Source: a virus
Virus record (IMG/VR): IMGVR_UViG_3300030329_002264
Location: 1 to 43,945 of that record
Reading direction: 5' to 3' (one strand)
Length of the DNA: 43,945 bases
Both the position numbers and the translations under genes were made by a program. Below the pieces are notes generated by a model, which was not told where the DNA came from, ran no database searches, and saw nothing but the letters and a program-made list of their open reading frames with translations. This document shows positions 31,101-38,330 of this stretch, in pieces; position 1 is the stretch's first letter, and every line of letters begins with the position of its first letter.

Positions 31101-33429
31101 TACATTCCAAATGCCATCTGAAGATGGTGAAGGTCAAGTTACTTTTACTGTACGTCCTTCTGTTAGTGCTACAACAGGCGGTTCACCTACAACTATGAAT
31201 ATGAACTATGATGATTTTGCATCCACGCTAGCTACATTGGGTGTTGATATGAATCTACAAGATAGGGAAAGTGTTGTACTTGCTTTAACTAGACAACATG
31301 AAAAAGCCAGAGGTAGGTTGCAGAAAGAAGGTACACCAGGGTGGGATGACGTTGTTCAAGCTAGCCAAGAATGGTTAGAAACTTCAGCTTCTATTGCTGC
31401 TAAGAATGAATACAGACATAGAATTGATGACATAATGAATGATACATCTCTTTGGAGAGGTAGCCTAAAGAAATTAAAAGATCTACGAAATGCATACTAC
31501 GCAGCAATAAGAACTGGCAATAAAGAAAATATATTAATACATGAAGAAGCATTTAATAAATACGCTCGTATATGGGTAGAAACTGCTGACATGGACGGAA
31601 CAACTTTTACGTACAAGTCTCATAGAACTAATAAAGAAATTACTCTAACCCCCCTAGGAAGAGGCGATCATTACAAAGAGAAAGCAGGTGGGCTATTAAC
31701 TTTCTATGCTCAGCTTAATGATATTGCTGTATCTGCAGAAGATATGTTGTCTAAAGGTCCTGCAGCTACATTCAAATCTGCTGCAGTACTTATGCAGTTA
31801 GGAGGTAATATTGCTACAGGTGCTATCAACAGTACATCATTAGCTACTATGTCTATACCTAGTCTTGCTACATATAACAGTAAAGTTGGCAAAGGCGGAG
31901 GGTATGGATGGGGTGCAGCAATGAATGCTATAAGGAAAGCTGTAGGTAATCTGTCTGGTACTAGATGGGGTGATCCTAATTGGATCGAAGACCAAATTAT
32001 ACTTAAAAGAGCATGGGGCAAATATGGATTAACTGAAGATGAAGCTCAGTTTTTATTCCGACAAACATCTCGCGGTGTTCTAGACGCTGCACTTGTTAAC
32101 CAATTGGTAGGTTCTTCTAGAGGAAACTTCTTTAAGAGCGGTACAGTTACATCACTTAGTAAAAAATGGATGTTCTTTTTTGCCTACACTGAACAGTTAA
32201 ATAGACGAGCTACTGCCCTTGCTACATACAGACTAGAGAAGGCAAGACGTTTAGCTGCTACCCCTGGGTTACAGGACTCTGACTTTACACTAGTTCCTGA
32301 AGGTGATCTAACAAACTACAATTCAGCAGATCACTCCCAGCTTGCAGCTGTAGAAGCTAAAGTTGTTGAGATAATTAATATGTCTCAAGGTGATTACGCT
32401 ATGTACAACAGACCTAGGATTGCAAGAGGTATGTGGACTCAGTACATATATATCTATAAACAATTCTCTGTTATTGCTACTCAGTTAATGAGAACTCTAC
32501 CTCCTTGGGGACGAGTGTATTACGCTAGTATGCTTATAGCTGCGGCAGGTTTAAAAGGTCTCCCAGGTGCAGAAGATGGAATGGATATTGTAGACACTAT
32601 ATTAAAGTTTATTCCTAATGTTAATATGCGACCATTAGAACTGGTATTAGCAGATATGTTTAACGGTATACTTCCAGGGTCAGCTGATTACTTTCTTCAT
32701 GGAGGACTAGATCATTTGCTAGGGGGGTATGGTACTGTTTCTACTAGAATGAGTTTAGGTGATTTGTTTCCAATGACAGGTATAGCACTTCCTGGAGCTA
32801 GTATCCCCCAAGAGCTAAAGAACTTTGCAGGTCCTTTATTTAGTGCGGCTCATCAGAGTATTAGTACATCTTATAATATAGTGAACTCTATTGGACAACC
32901 TGATGCTCTAAGGGCGTTCATAGTTGCAAATCAAAATAACCCTATGGCAGCTATTAGAGCATTGGCTGACACGTTGATGTATGATGAGACAGGTAGGATT
33001 GTGAATTCTAAAGGACAAGTTATAAGTGCAACAGCAAATTTCTGGACTAAGATATGGAGGTTGTTAGGGTTCTATCCTTTAGCGGCTACTCAGAATAACA
33101 GAGCAGTAAGGATGGGTACTAGATTAGTAGAACATTCTAAACAAGTTACAGCACCTTATGTAGATTCTTATATGAGGTCATGGCTTTCTGGTGATATCTC
33201 TGGTATGAATGAAGTTAGACATAGTGTAAGAGACCACAACATGTTGTACAAAAATACGCCATTTGAGATATTTGATTTTGATAAAAAGATAAAGAGGAAG
33301 AAAGACTCATTGCAGTTAAGTACATCAGGTAGGTTCTTAAAGTCTGCACCTAAGAATATGAGGGAGTATCTAGTAAATAATGTAGCTGAATTGTATGGTG
33401 TTTCAGATATAGACTTGGCAGGCGTTTAA
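25105..33429 (+). CDS. Giant polyvalent internal virion protein with metallopeptidase-like and LPD38-like domains (2,774 aa)
   Basis: ATG 25105 overlaps the previous stop (TAATG) and is preferred over an upstream TTG. Order of parts by residue: 140-290, a conserved virion segment (NWQIGWDNTQMLFGAGAAML) with hydrophobic and Ala/Gly stretches; 330-435, more membrane-like Ala/Gly helices; 470-730, a disordered region with repeated Q-x-x-[LF]-F motifs and the GPQA repeat; 740-870, a Lys/Glu/Ala coiled coil; about 1340-1470, a metallopeptidase-like domain with AHEALGHFGLR (His1393, Glu1394, His1398) and Glu1444-Glu1445 in AIEEAIANHLA; 1550-2100, helical; about 2160-2500, LPD38-like (LMQLGGNIATGAINSTSLAT, KKWMFFFAYTEQLNRRATAL). 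It is presumably ejected with DNA. Homology of the zinc-site region to known polyvalent proteases is inferred. Confidence 0.75.
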   Translation: MAINDLNPNLKPGVRSFDSRTLSAMDASPNIPRVVDNYSLYGPSQMRTSTVDSAALAEVLTTPESTTLAGPSVGFNPDTDEIFINGFTFNAMDHQTALDSAKPELFSRTPTGLPSGFEPVSSGEYGTYLDNIRNPNWRRLMAKNWQIGWDNTQMLFGAGAAMLGDFTESEEGLSKWGRDMMKQQEVELGYNQPYQRRASGIDDISTAADWFFSNLAQFGPSLVESISAFIIGGLTATVQTGGVTGPVAGAAGGLGAMVAKSSVKKHIKEKLLPEWKSGKKLADFDAQDQKLIRMLAGANLALVNNYRTGVSDVYLEMLENAEEKVPGTMERLTAMTFGAPYALADTLGEAFLFSRFFNGKIAPGPGLFNRLKRAGGSTVSGLLAEGGAELSQEATVLAGAGMFTDKELLTAENGWRLFDAFMAGAGAGGPIGGLGGLVRQSQEPTDILNTTDQSTNPIPVEQSTQEALPPPTETQGELFPDADLGQRRTFLPVSPKLQIDSGMLNLGQDPIMQTPETIVDPVEDFKAQNQQNFDNDIATIENDALANSIISDWQSARTETEVKAVILRLQQAMGTMPSGAPKGQRSLFRGRKSVNPDTREEQYQRAYKPRDDMPFTQQGEFFPDDDLGRGPPVATDEDIEVRTPTKAELEDAGQTRLPLIYPLITYGPDRLGEFELKRKGTQRRKAGPQGGAGPQGGPQAGPQAGPQAGPQAGPQAGPQAGPQGSFDFLDDPNVQKTYKGKATDAETKKANAVLKKAREKAEKEAERKAAKEAEDQRQAERKALESLIVRMASKNPPAFDDLTKQERTWIRLKKVQELIDKEKAKREDKDNKLKQQEAAKKDKEAKEAKEAKEDTLKKGKGKKDAVPESGPDKVDVGKQAEAGKKVSEGDTKGGKTSDKKAKEEKGKGSVKPETTQTEALQVTPEVYKALGARVYEPSDKLLKAFPTVNELAPQLHKIKDGKLEEGYLELSALATKLKSPKDAMLIAKARSKPRKLGQDELGLPSYGETKFIETLDIIDISFKTKTDGETSALGFDILENDTTPDVLRDAIVEVVPFLIEDGDLNMSSTSNWARLVDSLDTTSINIWDRIRDNLKKKKDIDALEKVSEGFARVKSRILDDQRDNAKLVKEFPTLGSPAALAEKVADNIQMLLDLGQFKQSELLREKSNVSKLYRNASKWYAGTEDIKPDPNYTIKGRPLSDFFNNKGELKIAATAEGFAKLSVGDLTDKNKTRQQGVGAVTPEKVAAKKEDLLRKNYAKYQQASISMGVEPDPYDDWLQPQSDTKMLRVAPDSGKANILKVLDADKVATPMELGRAKLLAKQIVSKYQVKPKVSVYRSKAHLRSKDPALYNRLAQGNERFETDPAAGAAIGDTVVLFTDAIYSDKQLKFTLAHEALGHFGLRAIVPSQELNKVLTNIYNNDPHIRTATDEYVTVHKVGKLEAIEEAIANHLAYVEGNTLAKIWEVIKKYLQKVGLFNDTSTAPYWVGQVRRYIRNGEIPSITSIAQIEQNMREQENSEVGRLSTATVRPASEAISAISTQSTTVNPTVFNKIKGGARLAGQALEEVQTLDNIAGKSAGIGSIFETMRIQASQAKAILSKMDGMLDIINRAKWWGSPFGKQALSNEEYKQVSDILAHSNLFFDDSPNNTEAKIREKPDLIIKNSVGEPMLNEDALGEALIESTLLPEQIAEGVEVRRGPEQKTTFRIQGFNPKYKLNADGTRRQDDKGQFIPDNRDALVYEAYVQMRKAINYGAAMVALGKYNGVVQRLNMDMKKIRELHSEIKDADVDVLKEIAEVYRKIYYDGATSGEGFEKKALKKSIADAEAFIVGITRAFWQDGVITDLKNMKYTENPSEKAFTDRAINLVIDWNKTDKEKINLGNIIGGLERMRKYNINESVVKSNIQQPLMNYVFHDTQTLNAQVMAKNTVYKSYVPFRRSGAWQLRFDLVDSQGNVIRIKPNTKAAAVHAALPYLQHNNKEALLDIRQAYADDLVSENGSDFTFQMPSEDGEGQVTFTVRPSVSATTGGSPTTMNMNYDDFASTLATLGVDMNLQDRESVVLALTRQHEKARGRLQKEGTPGWDDVVQASQEWLETSASIAAKNEYRHRIDDIMNDTSLWRGSLKKLKDLRNAYYAAIRTGNKENILIHEEAFNKYARIWVETADMDGTTFTYKSHRTNKEITLTPLGRGDHYKEKAGGLLTFYAQLNDIAVSAEDMLSKGPAATFKSAAVLMQLGGNIATGAINSTSLATMSIPSLATYNSKVGKGGGYGWGAAMNAIRKAVGNLSGTRWGDPNWIEDQIILKRAWGKYGLTEDEAQFLFRQTSRGVLDAALVNQLVGSSRGNFFKSGTVTSLSKKWMFFFAYTEQLNRRATALATYRLEKARRLAATPGLQDSDFTLVPEGDLTNYNSADHSQLAAVEAKVVEIINMSQGDYAMYNRPRIARGMWTQYIYIYKQFSVIATQLMRTLPPWGRVYYASMLIAAAGLKGLPGAEDGMDIVDTILKFIPNVNMRPLELVLADMFNGILPGSADYFLHGGLDHLLGGYGTVSTRMSLGDLFPMTGIALPGASIPQELKNFAGPLFSAAHQSISTSYNIVNSIGQPDALRAFIVANQNNPMAAIRALADTLMYDETGRIVNSKGQVISATANFWTKIWRLLGFYPLAATQNNRAVRMGTRLVEHSKQVTAPYVDSYMRSWLSGDISGMNEVRHSVRDHNMLYKNTPFEIFDFDKKIKRKKDSLQLSTSGRFLKSAPKNMREYLVNNVAELYGVSDIDLAGV
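27163..27276 (+). repeat. 12-bp in-frame tandem repeat encoding GPQA/GPQG
   Basis: The core GGACCTCA occurs nine times between 27163 and 27276. After the first copy, the other eight follow exactly every 12 bases from 27181 to 27265, with unit GGACCTCAGGCT (Gly-Pro-Gln-Ala) and GGT variants at the ends. It lies in the disordered part of the giant protein (residues about 687-724). Near-identical DNA copies mean recent expansion, so copy number probably differs between relatives. The product would be a flexible spacer between a motif-rich region and a charged coiled coil. Confidence 0.9.
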
Positions 33430-33458
33430 AATTAAGCACACACTGGCGTTAATTTTTT
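33428..33458. terminator. Terminator hairpin between the converging operons
   Basis: AAAATTAA (33428-33435) pairs with TTAATTTT (33449-33456) and runs into TT, with a GC pair possible inside. It begins in the stop codon of the giant gene and a T-run of six follows on the plus strand (33453-33458). The stem is A/T-rich but symmetrical, so it could act on both strands and block read-through between the rightward virion operon and the leftward replication operon. A second short palindrome (GGTATA-CT-TATACC, 33468-33481) lies next to it. Confidence 0.6.
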
Positions 33459-33483
33459 AGGTACTTAGGTATACTTATACCCT

Positions 33484-33741
33484 TTACTTGCTCTCTCTGG
33501 TTAAATTTGGAGGGGTCTTTTTTAAAAACTCCCTCCTTTTCTCCATAACTCTAAGAGAATTGTTAAGTTTCTTATTTATTTCTTTGATTTGTTCTGGTGT
33601 ACCAAATTGATATCTAGGTGTGCCTAGTTTTAGATACAGATGCTTGTTGTTCCTAATTTTTATTTTCTTGTAGTGCTTCTGTATATCGTCTATTTCTTTC
33701 TTGCTCAATTTAGGTACATCACCTGTGACTATATAATCCAT
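33484..33741 (-). CDS. Small basic helical protein at the end of the replication operon, unknown function
   Basis: The 85-residue product starts at 33741, sharing one base with the stop of the primase-helicase (TAATG), and ends just before the converging terminator. It is Lys/Arg-rich and helical: VPKLSKKEIDDIQKHYKKIK, then TPRYQFGTPEQIKEINKKLN, and a basic tail. No Cys, signal or membrane part is seen, and no named family is recognised. Composition would allow nucleic acid binding, which fits the operon, but this is inference. Confidence 0.6.
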   Translation of the reverse strand: MDYIVTGDVPKLSKKEIDDIQKHYKKIKIRNNKHLYLKLGTPRYQFGTPEQIKEINKKLNNSLRVMEKRREFLKKTPPNLTRESK

Positions 33742-36578
33742 TACATTAGTTTTACTTTACCAAACGATAAATCATTTACGTCTGTTTCTACAGCGTCTAG
33801 TATACCCATCAATCTAGGGTGATTTAAGTTGATACCTATTACATATGACTGCCCTAGTTTAACTGGTGTATCTTTACCTAAATAAAACTTCTGAGATTTT
33901 GGTGTAGCCATAACATTCTCCTCAACAAGTTCATGTGTGAATGACTTGTAGTCCGCCCCGCGTATGGATAACCACTTTCTAAAATGTGTACGGTCTAGCA
34001 TTATAGTTCCTTTATCAAACTCTTCTACTTCAGAGTTTCTATGTATATCAAATCTAACTCTTATGTCTGCTCTAGGCATACGACTTAAATCCACAGTAGG
34101 TTTGTGTCCTGCTGTATGCATCACTGTTACTGCCGCACTAGCTGAGTCATTCAAGTACTCAGCTAATAGATCAAAAGCATCTACCTTATTGTCTTGTACT
34201 GTTCTTCGTATAGCACCAAGCTGTGCAAGTACCCATTCTGTTCCTTTGGTGTAGTCAAACTTAATTAAGTTCCAATCATCTGCTAGCTTTAATCCTAAGT
34301 CTGCTAGTATGATAGCTTGCTCCCAATATCTTTCTTCACCAGTAAATCTAGCTTTGTATTTATTTTGGAAGTCTTCAGTGGATTGTTGTATCATTCCCTG
34401 GATAACATCTGGACCAAGTTCCATCAACTTGTTTATATATGTTTGTCCTACTATACCGTAATTCGATGTGATGAAATCATATATCTTTCTACCTGCACTA
34501 GAGTCTCTTGTAAACATACGGTGTGAGGGTATAGGTATCTCTAGTAGCCTAGCCATCTGTGCATCTGTCTCTAGTCCAGAGGCAATTAGTTTACTCTGTA
34601 AGGATTTGTTGGTTGATACTATAACTGGAGTTGCCCATGTCTTAGCATCTCTCTCCTCTGCGTTACGGTTGAGTCTAGCCTTATCTCTGCCTTGTGATAC
34701 CCAGTAGCAGAAGTCGCCAACGTCTTTGTCCTGCATCATAGTAACTTCGTCTACTGTCATAGGCAGATGTCCGTATAACCCTAGCCTACTAAACAAAGTA
34801 TTCTGTGTGTACTTAGCAGTGAAGTGTAGCTTCTCAGGATCGCCATATATAGACTGTAACCAGTACTGTGCAAGTGTTTTACCTCCACCTGTAGGACCAT
34901 ACAAAGATATAGTTAATCCTTTTAGTCCTGTAAAATTGTATAGTGGTGCAGAGAAACCTAACCCTAGTGCGAACATATGCCAAGGCATGCCTGCTTTTTC
35001 CAATAGGTTAGTAAGTTCAACCCAATTCGCTAGCGTACCTTTAGTTCCGTATAGTTCTTGCCCTACTCTATTAGAAGCAGAAGTTAGAGATATAGATTCC
35101 TTAACAACCTTGGTGTCATTTTTGTCATTGCGAAAGATCGTATTACCCACAACGAATTGTGTGTTGTTCTCTTTCCATCCCATCGAGGAATACAGATTGC
35201 TCATAGCCCTTATACTCCTCAGTTCATCCATGTATGTTCTTAACATCAACTGAAAAAACTCCGTTTGTTTCTTATTATATAGTACAATCCCTTGGTCTGC
35301 TATAGCTGTAGCAAATTCTCTATGTCCTTCTGTAAGATACGCTTGTCTTAATACTAGTTCCTGCCATCCCACATGCTTCCTATTCCAGTGGTATCTAACT
35401 GTTTCATACCCTAATGACTCATCTCTACCATAAGACACAGGGTATATGTCAAATCTACATACGTCTACATCAGTTTCATCTAGTGTAATTTTTATACCTT
35501 CACTAGTTCTCTTGAATGGTTTAGGTAGCTTGACCTCTGATGCTGTCTTATCTAATGCGTTCTTTAGTTCTGTCTCTTTATAGTTAACACCTAATCGTAT
35601 AGGGCTAGCTATCTTCCCTTTATACTTACAACCTTTGCAGCCCCCTGGACGGTCAATGTCAAACTTAGCACAAGTTGTTGGTCCAGTAGCTCCGTCTTTC
35701 CAATGGCGTAACTTGGACATGGTTGCTTCTTCTGAGTATGCAGGATAACCTTCACTCCATAACTTAGCAGTATCCTCAGGGTCTATACAATAAGCGGCTA
35801 TGCCCATAAGGTTATACCATATAGGTTCTGTAACATCTTTCTGATTGTCTACTGCTTGTTGTATCTGTTGGCACTTAGAGTATACTGCGGAACTTAATGA
35901 CTGAGGAAAGTCCATAGGCACAGCCATACTAGCTAGTAGTGAACTACTTCGTGCCTTGTCTCCACGTGGTACATAGTCGATATAATTTTTGAGCCTCTCC
36001 TGTAAGCTCGCAACCGAAACAGGCTTGGCATCTAGCAACAGCTTGACTTGCTTTCCATTCTTGGGATTGTGTGTTCCAACTGGTCTTAGTACAAGTGCAT
36101 TGTTAGATGTAAGCCCTGCATCAATGTTAAATCCTTTATCAATAGCAGATGTCTTTAGTGCATTAGCTATAGGTTTCCAATCCTCAGGCTCTAGTTCCTC
36201 TGTAAGTATCCAGTATATATGTAGTCCATTACCACTAGATACTATCATAGGGGTAGGTAGTTTTGTTTTCTCTATAAAAGTATTAAGAGCTTGTAGACCT
36301 TCCTTCCAATCTGCATAAGGTTTACCTTTACCGCAGTCCACATCAATAGCTAATACTTTAGTCTTGTTAACGTTCTCTTGTTTCCTATTTCCCTTTTGTA
36401 TAAAGGAAGAAATAGCAAAGTATGTATTGTTCCCTGCCTTGTCTAGTCTTATGCAGGCTTTAGCAAGTTCTTCTATCGACTGAAAAAATCCTTGTTGTCT
36501 TCCACTAGGATTGATTACTATGGAAACATAGTATCCTTCAGAAGGTAGAACTCGTTTTAAAAATTCTATCGTATCCAT
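33741..36578 (-). CDS. Primase-helicase fusion (AEP primase plus DUF927-like helicase)
   Basis: The 945-residue product starts at ATG 36578. Residues about 40-180 are an archaeo-eukaryotic primase: AIDVDCG (Asp79, Asp81), SSGNGLHIYW (His120) and RPVGTHNPKNG. Residues about 255-325 form a PriCT-like region with a Cys cluster (GGCKGCKYKG). A C-terminal helicase of the DUF927 kind has Walker A GPTGGGKT (Lys567) and an MTVDEVT Walker B-like strand, then a TWATPVIVSTNKSLQSK arm. Such fusions prime and unwind DNA at the fork for phage polymerases. A palindromic leader lies upstream. It overlaps the following small gene by one base. All catalytic residues expected for both activities appear present. 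Confidence 0.85.
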   Translation of the reverse strand: MDTIEFLKRVLPSEGYYVSIVINPSGRQQGFFQSIEELAKACIRLDKAGNNTYFAISSFIQKGNRKQENVNKTKVLAIDVDCGKGKPYADWKEGLQALNTFIEKTKLPTPMIVSSGNGLHIYWILTEELEPEDWKPIANALKTSAIDKGFNIDAGLTSNNALVLRPVGTHNPKNGKQVKLLLDAKPVSVASLQERLKNYIDYVPRGDKARSSSLLASMAVPMDFPQSLSSAVYSKCQQIQQAVDNQKDVTEPIWYNLMGIAAYCIDPEDTAKLWSEGYPAYSEEATMSKLRHWKDGATGPTTCAKFDIDRPGGCKGCKYKGKIASPIRLGVNYKETELKNALDKTASEVKLPKPFKRTSEGIKITLDETDVDVCRFDIYPVSYGRDESLGYETVRYHWNRKHVGWQELVLRQAYLTEGHREFATAIADQGIVLYNKKQTEFFQLMLRTYMDELRSIRAMSNLYSSMGWKENNTQFVVGNTIFRNDKNDTKVVKESISLTSASNRVGQELYGTKGTLANWVELTNLLEKAGMPWHMFALGLGFSAPLYNFTGLKGLTISLYGPTGGGKTLAQYWLQSIYGDPEKLHFTAKYTQNTLFSRLGLYGHLPMTVDEVTMMQDKDVGDFCYWVSQGRDKARLNRNAEERDAKTWATPVIVSTNKSLQSKLIASGLETDAQMARLLEIPIPSHRMFTRDSSAGRKIYDFITSNYGIVGQTYINKLMELGPDVIQGMIQQSTEDFQNKYKARFTGEERYWEQAIILADLGLKLADDWNLIKFDYTKGTEWVLAQLGAIRRTVQDNKVDAFDLLAEYLNDSASAAVTVMHTAGHKPTVDLSRMPRADIRVRFDIHRNSEVEEFDKGTIMLDRTHFRKWLSIRGADYKSFTHELVEENVMATPKSQKFYLGKDTPVKLGQSYVIGINLNHPRLMGILDAVETDVNDLSFGKVKLM

Positions 36579-36599
36579 TCCACTGTCCTTCTTAAAAGC

Positions 36600-36655
36600 A
36601 GTACACCTAGAAATTCGAGCAGAATCCTAACAGGCAAATGTTGGCTAGATGTACT
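36600..36655. promoter_or_regulatory. Imperfect inverted repeat in the leader of the primase-helicase gene
   Basis: AGTACACCTAG (36600-36610) faces CTAGATGTACT (36645-36655): ten of eleven positions pair, the last being a possible G-U in RNA. They flank a 34-base spacer in the only non-coding gap (36579-36668) of the leftward operon. It could be a pair of operator half-sites for the neighbouring HTH protein, or an mRNA stem in the primase-helicase leader. The loop is too long for a standard terminator and no T-run follows. It is not a tRNA: 56 bases cannot fold as one. Confidence 0.55.
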
Positions 36656-36668
36656 ACTTGTATTTAGT

Positions 36669-36950
36669 TTACTTCTGATTCTCTAATAACTCAAGAAGTC
36701 TTTTTCTCCTTGGAACAGACTCCAATGCTATTACTTCAGGTTGAGGGTATCCTTCCTGCATAAGCTCTAGTAATTGCTTAAGTATCTTCCTTACTTTCTT
36801 GTCGTTTGTTTTTCGTAAGGGTGTACCCTTAAGCCAACTATAGTAAGTCATTCGTGATACACCTAACACTATAGCTATATCACGAACACTCATCATCATG
36901 TGCCTACGCAACGCATCAACCTTTTTAAAATCTAAAGGTTTAGCTGTCAT
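36669..36950 (-). CDS. HTH DNA-binding protein (probable regulator)
   Basis: The frame opens at TTG 36956, with ATG at 36953 and 36950. ATG 36950 is preferred for its spacing from GAGG, giving 93 residues; the choice barely changes the protein. Residues 21-42 are a helix-turn-helix (SVRDIAIVLGVSRMTYYSWL) followed by KGTPLRK, then a basic helical tail (KKVRKILKQLLELMQEGY). It resembles short regulators of the Cro/transposase-HTH type. It lies inside the replication operon, directly before the leader with an inverted repeat, so local autoregulation is plausible. It overlaps the ssDNA-binding gene's end by 11 bases. Confidence 0.7.
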   Translation of the reverse strand: MTAKPLDFKKVDALRRHMMMSVRDIAIVLGVSRMTYYSWLKGTPLRKTNDKKVRKILKQLLELMQEGYPQPEVIALESVPRRKRLLELLENQK

Positions 36951-37668
36951 CATCAACCTCGTTTATTAACTTGGCTATCTGGTCAGACAATGAATCATCT
37001 ACACTAGCCTCCTTTACAGGCTCTCCTTCAGAAGCAATTTTTTCTACTTCTTTTATTAGTGTCTGCTCAGGTGTAGGTTCAGCAACAGGTTTAGGTGTGA
37101 CTGTCTCTGTAGCAGCAGCTGCAGCAGAAGGTGTTTCATCATCCTCTATAACATCAAAGCCATAGCCTGCCGCACCATTTCCATAGTTACCCTCTACATA
37201 CTCCACAACTTGCACTGCTCGTATCTTAAGAGATACGCCAACGCCTCCTAAGGAATTATCATATGGGTATATCATACCTGCTACCTTTAACACAGAGCCT
37301 AACCCTATGTTGTGGTTCTCCATAATCTTTCCCCTATGGTCATATATAGCAGGCTTGAAGTCAGCTTTAGTTTTCAACTTCAATACCATTTTACCTGTAG
37401 GATTTCCGTCCTCGTCCAAGTGGTCTTCATAGGGTTTGAATCGGTTTTCAAGTTTAGCCTTAGGCTTTTTACTCTTAACCTTTTCTATATGCCTTAGCAG
37501 TGTCCACTCACATGCTTCTACTATAGCAGTAGCATCTTCTTTCGGTAGTACTAGATTAACTTTGTACTCTCCTTCTTCCTTGAACTTAGTGTCAGGCTTA
37601 GAAAGATAAGGATAGTATGCTATCCCTTGTGCAGTTGTAAAAAATTGTTTGCTCTTATCATATATCAT
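36940..37668 (-). CDS. ssDNA-binding protein (DUF2815-like, OB fold)
   Basis: The 242-residue product starts at ATG 37668 behind AAGGAGA. Family cues of the DUF2815 group are AQGIAYYPYLSKPDTKF, EEGEYKVNLVLPKEDA, the YDHRGKIM segment and SLKIRAVQVVEYV. The C-terminus is a long Ala/Pro/Glu-rich linker ending in an acidic tail (EVDDDS), the classical contact site of single-strand-binding proteins. It would coat ssDNA and recruit partners at the fork. The place beside the primase-helicase, nucleases and polymerase A supports it. Confidence 0.8.
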   Translation of the reverse strand: MIYDKSKQFFTTAQGIAYYPYLSKPDTKFKEEGEYKVNLVLPKEDATAIVEACEWTLLRHIEKVKSKKPKAKLENRFKPYEDHLDEDGNPTGKMVLKLKTKADFKPAIYDHRGKIMENHNIGLGSVLKVAGMIYPYDNSLGGVGVSLKIRAVQVVEYVEGNYGNGAAGYGFDVIEDDETPSAAAAATETVTPKPVAEPTPEQTLIKEVEKIASEGEPVKEASVDDSLSDQIAKLINEVDDDS

Positions 37669-37682
37669 ATAATTTCTCCTTA

Positions 37683-38330
37683 TTATGATTTGTCTATCTT
37701 AGTGAAACCATAGTCACTAAAGGTAGGTTGTCTCTCAGAGGCGGACAACTCGCCTGTTATAATCTTTACATCTTCAGACACACACAATTTGTCTATGCCA
37801 TCTTGCAAAGATTCATCTACGAAACCTGCAAATTCAAACACTAACCTTGGGAACTCTACAGTTGTATCAAAACTTACTCTGGTCTTTGCAATCTCAGGTG
37901 AGATAGATTTACTCTGTAATATTTTGTGGTATGCATTTAAGTTTTTAAGTGACGTTGGTGTAACTTGTAGTAGGTATACTTCATCTGTTGGTTTCTCCGC
38001 TAACACTACTGCAAGTCTTTTATAATCCGCACATGCTTTAATACGTTTGCCTGTGGGAGTTGTTCTAGAACCCCATGCATTTTGTGGACACAAGGCACAC
38101 ATGTCTGCCTGAGGTTCTACACTGCTCTCGTCTGGTATCTTACCATCAAAAGAAAAGCAAGAAGGGGAAAGATTATCCTCAGAGTACTCTCCTTTAATCC
38201 ACTTCTTAGAAAGATTAGGGTTAGCACCCACAACTATCACACTCAAATGTGTTGTCATAAGGTGATCTTCATTTACGCCTGGCGCTAGAGAGAACTCTTT
38301 ATTCTTTGTAGATATCTTAGGTATAATCAT
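37683..38330 (-). CDS. Conserved replication-module protein with a putative four-Cys zinc site
   Basis: The 215-residue product starts four bases inside the previous stop (ATGA). Cys58, Cys78, Cys81 and Cys100 (SCFSFDG, CALCPQNAWGS, IKACADYKRLAVVL) could bind one zinc ion. The rest is beta-rich, with LQVTPTSLKNLNAYHKIL and a FPRLVFEFAGFV segment. Proteins of this kind accompany SNF2 helicases and ssDNA-binding proteins in many phages, but I do not know a demonstrated function. A recombination mediator or ssDNA-binding role would fit; this is inference from neighbours. Confidence 0.65.
   Translation of the reverse strand: MIIPKISTKNKEFSLAPGVNEDHLMTTHLSVIVVGANPNLSKKWIKGEYSEDNLSPSCFSFDGKIPDESSVEPQADMCALCPQNAWGSRTTPTGKRIKACADYKRLAVVLAEKPTDEVYLLQVTPTSLKNLNAYHKILQSKSISPEIAKTRVSFDTTVEFPRLVFEFAGFVDESLQDGIDKLCVSEDVKIITGELSASERQPTFSDYGFTKIDKS

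Noticed and set aside
34726-35253. 175-residue open frame on the plus strand
   Set aside because: It lies entirely opposite the helicase part of the primase-helicase, whose Walker motifs are intact in the minus frame.
36600-36655. Possible tRNA or attachment site in the leader
   Set aside because: Only 56 bases, no cloverleaf, no matching second copy seen in the window, and no integrase.
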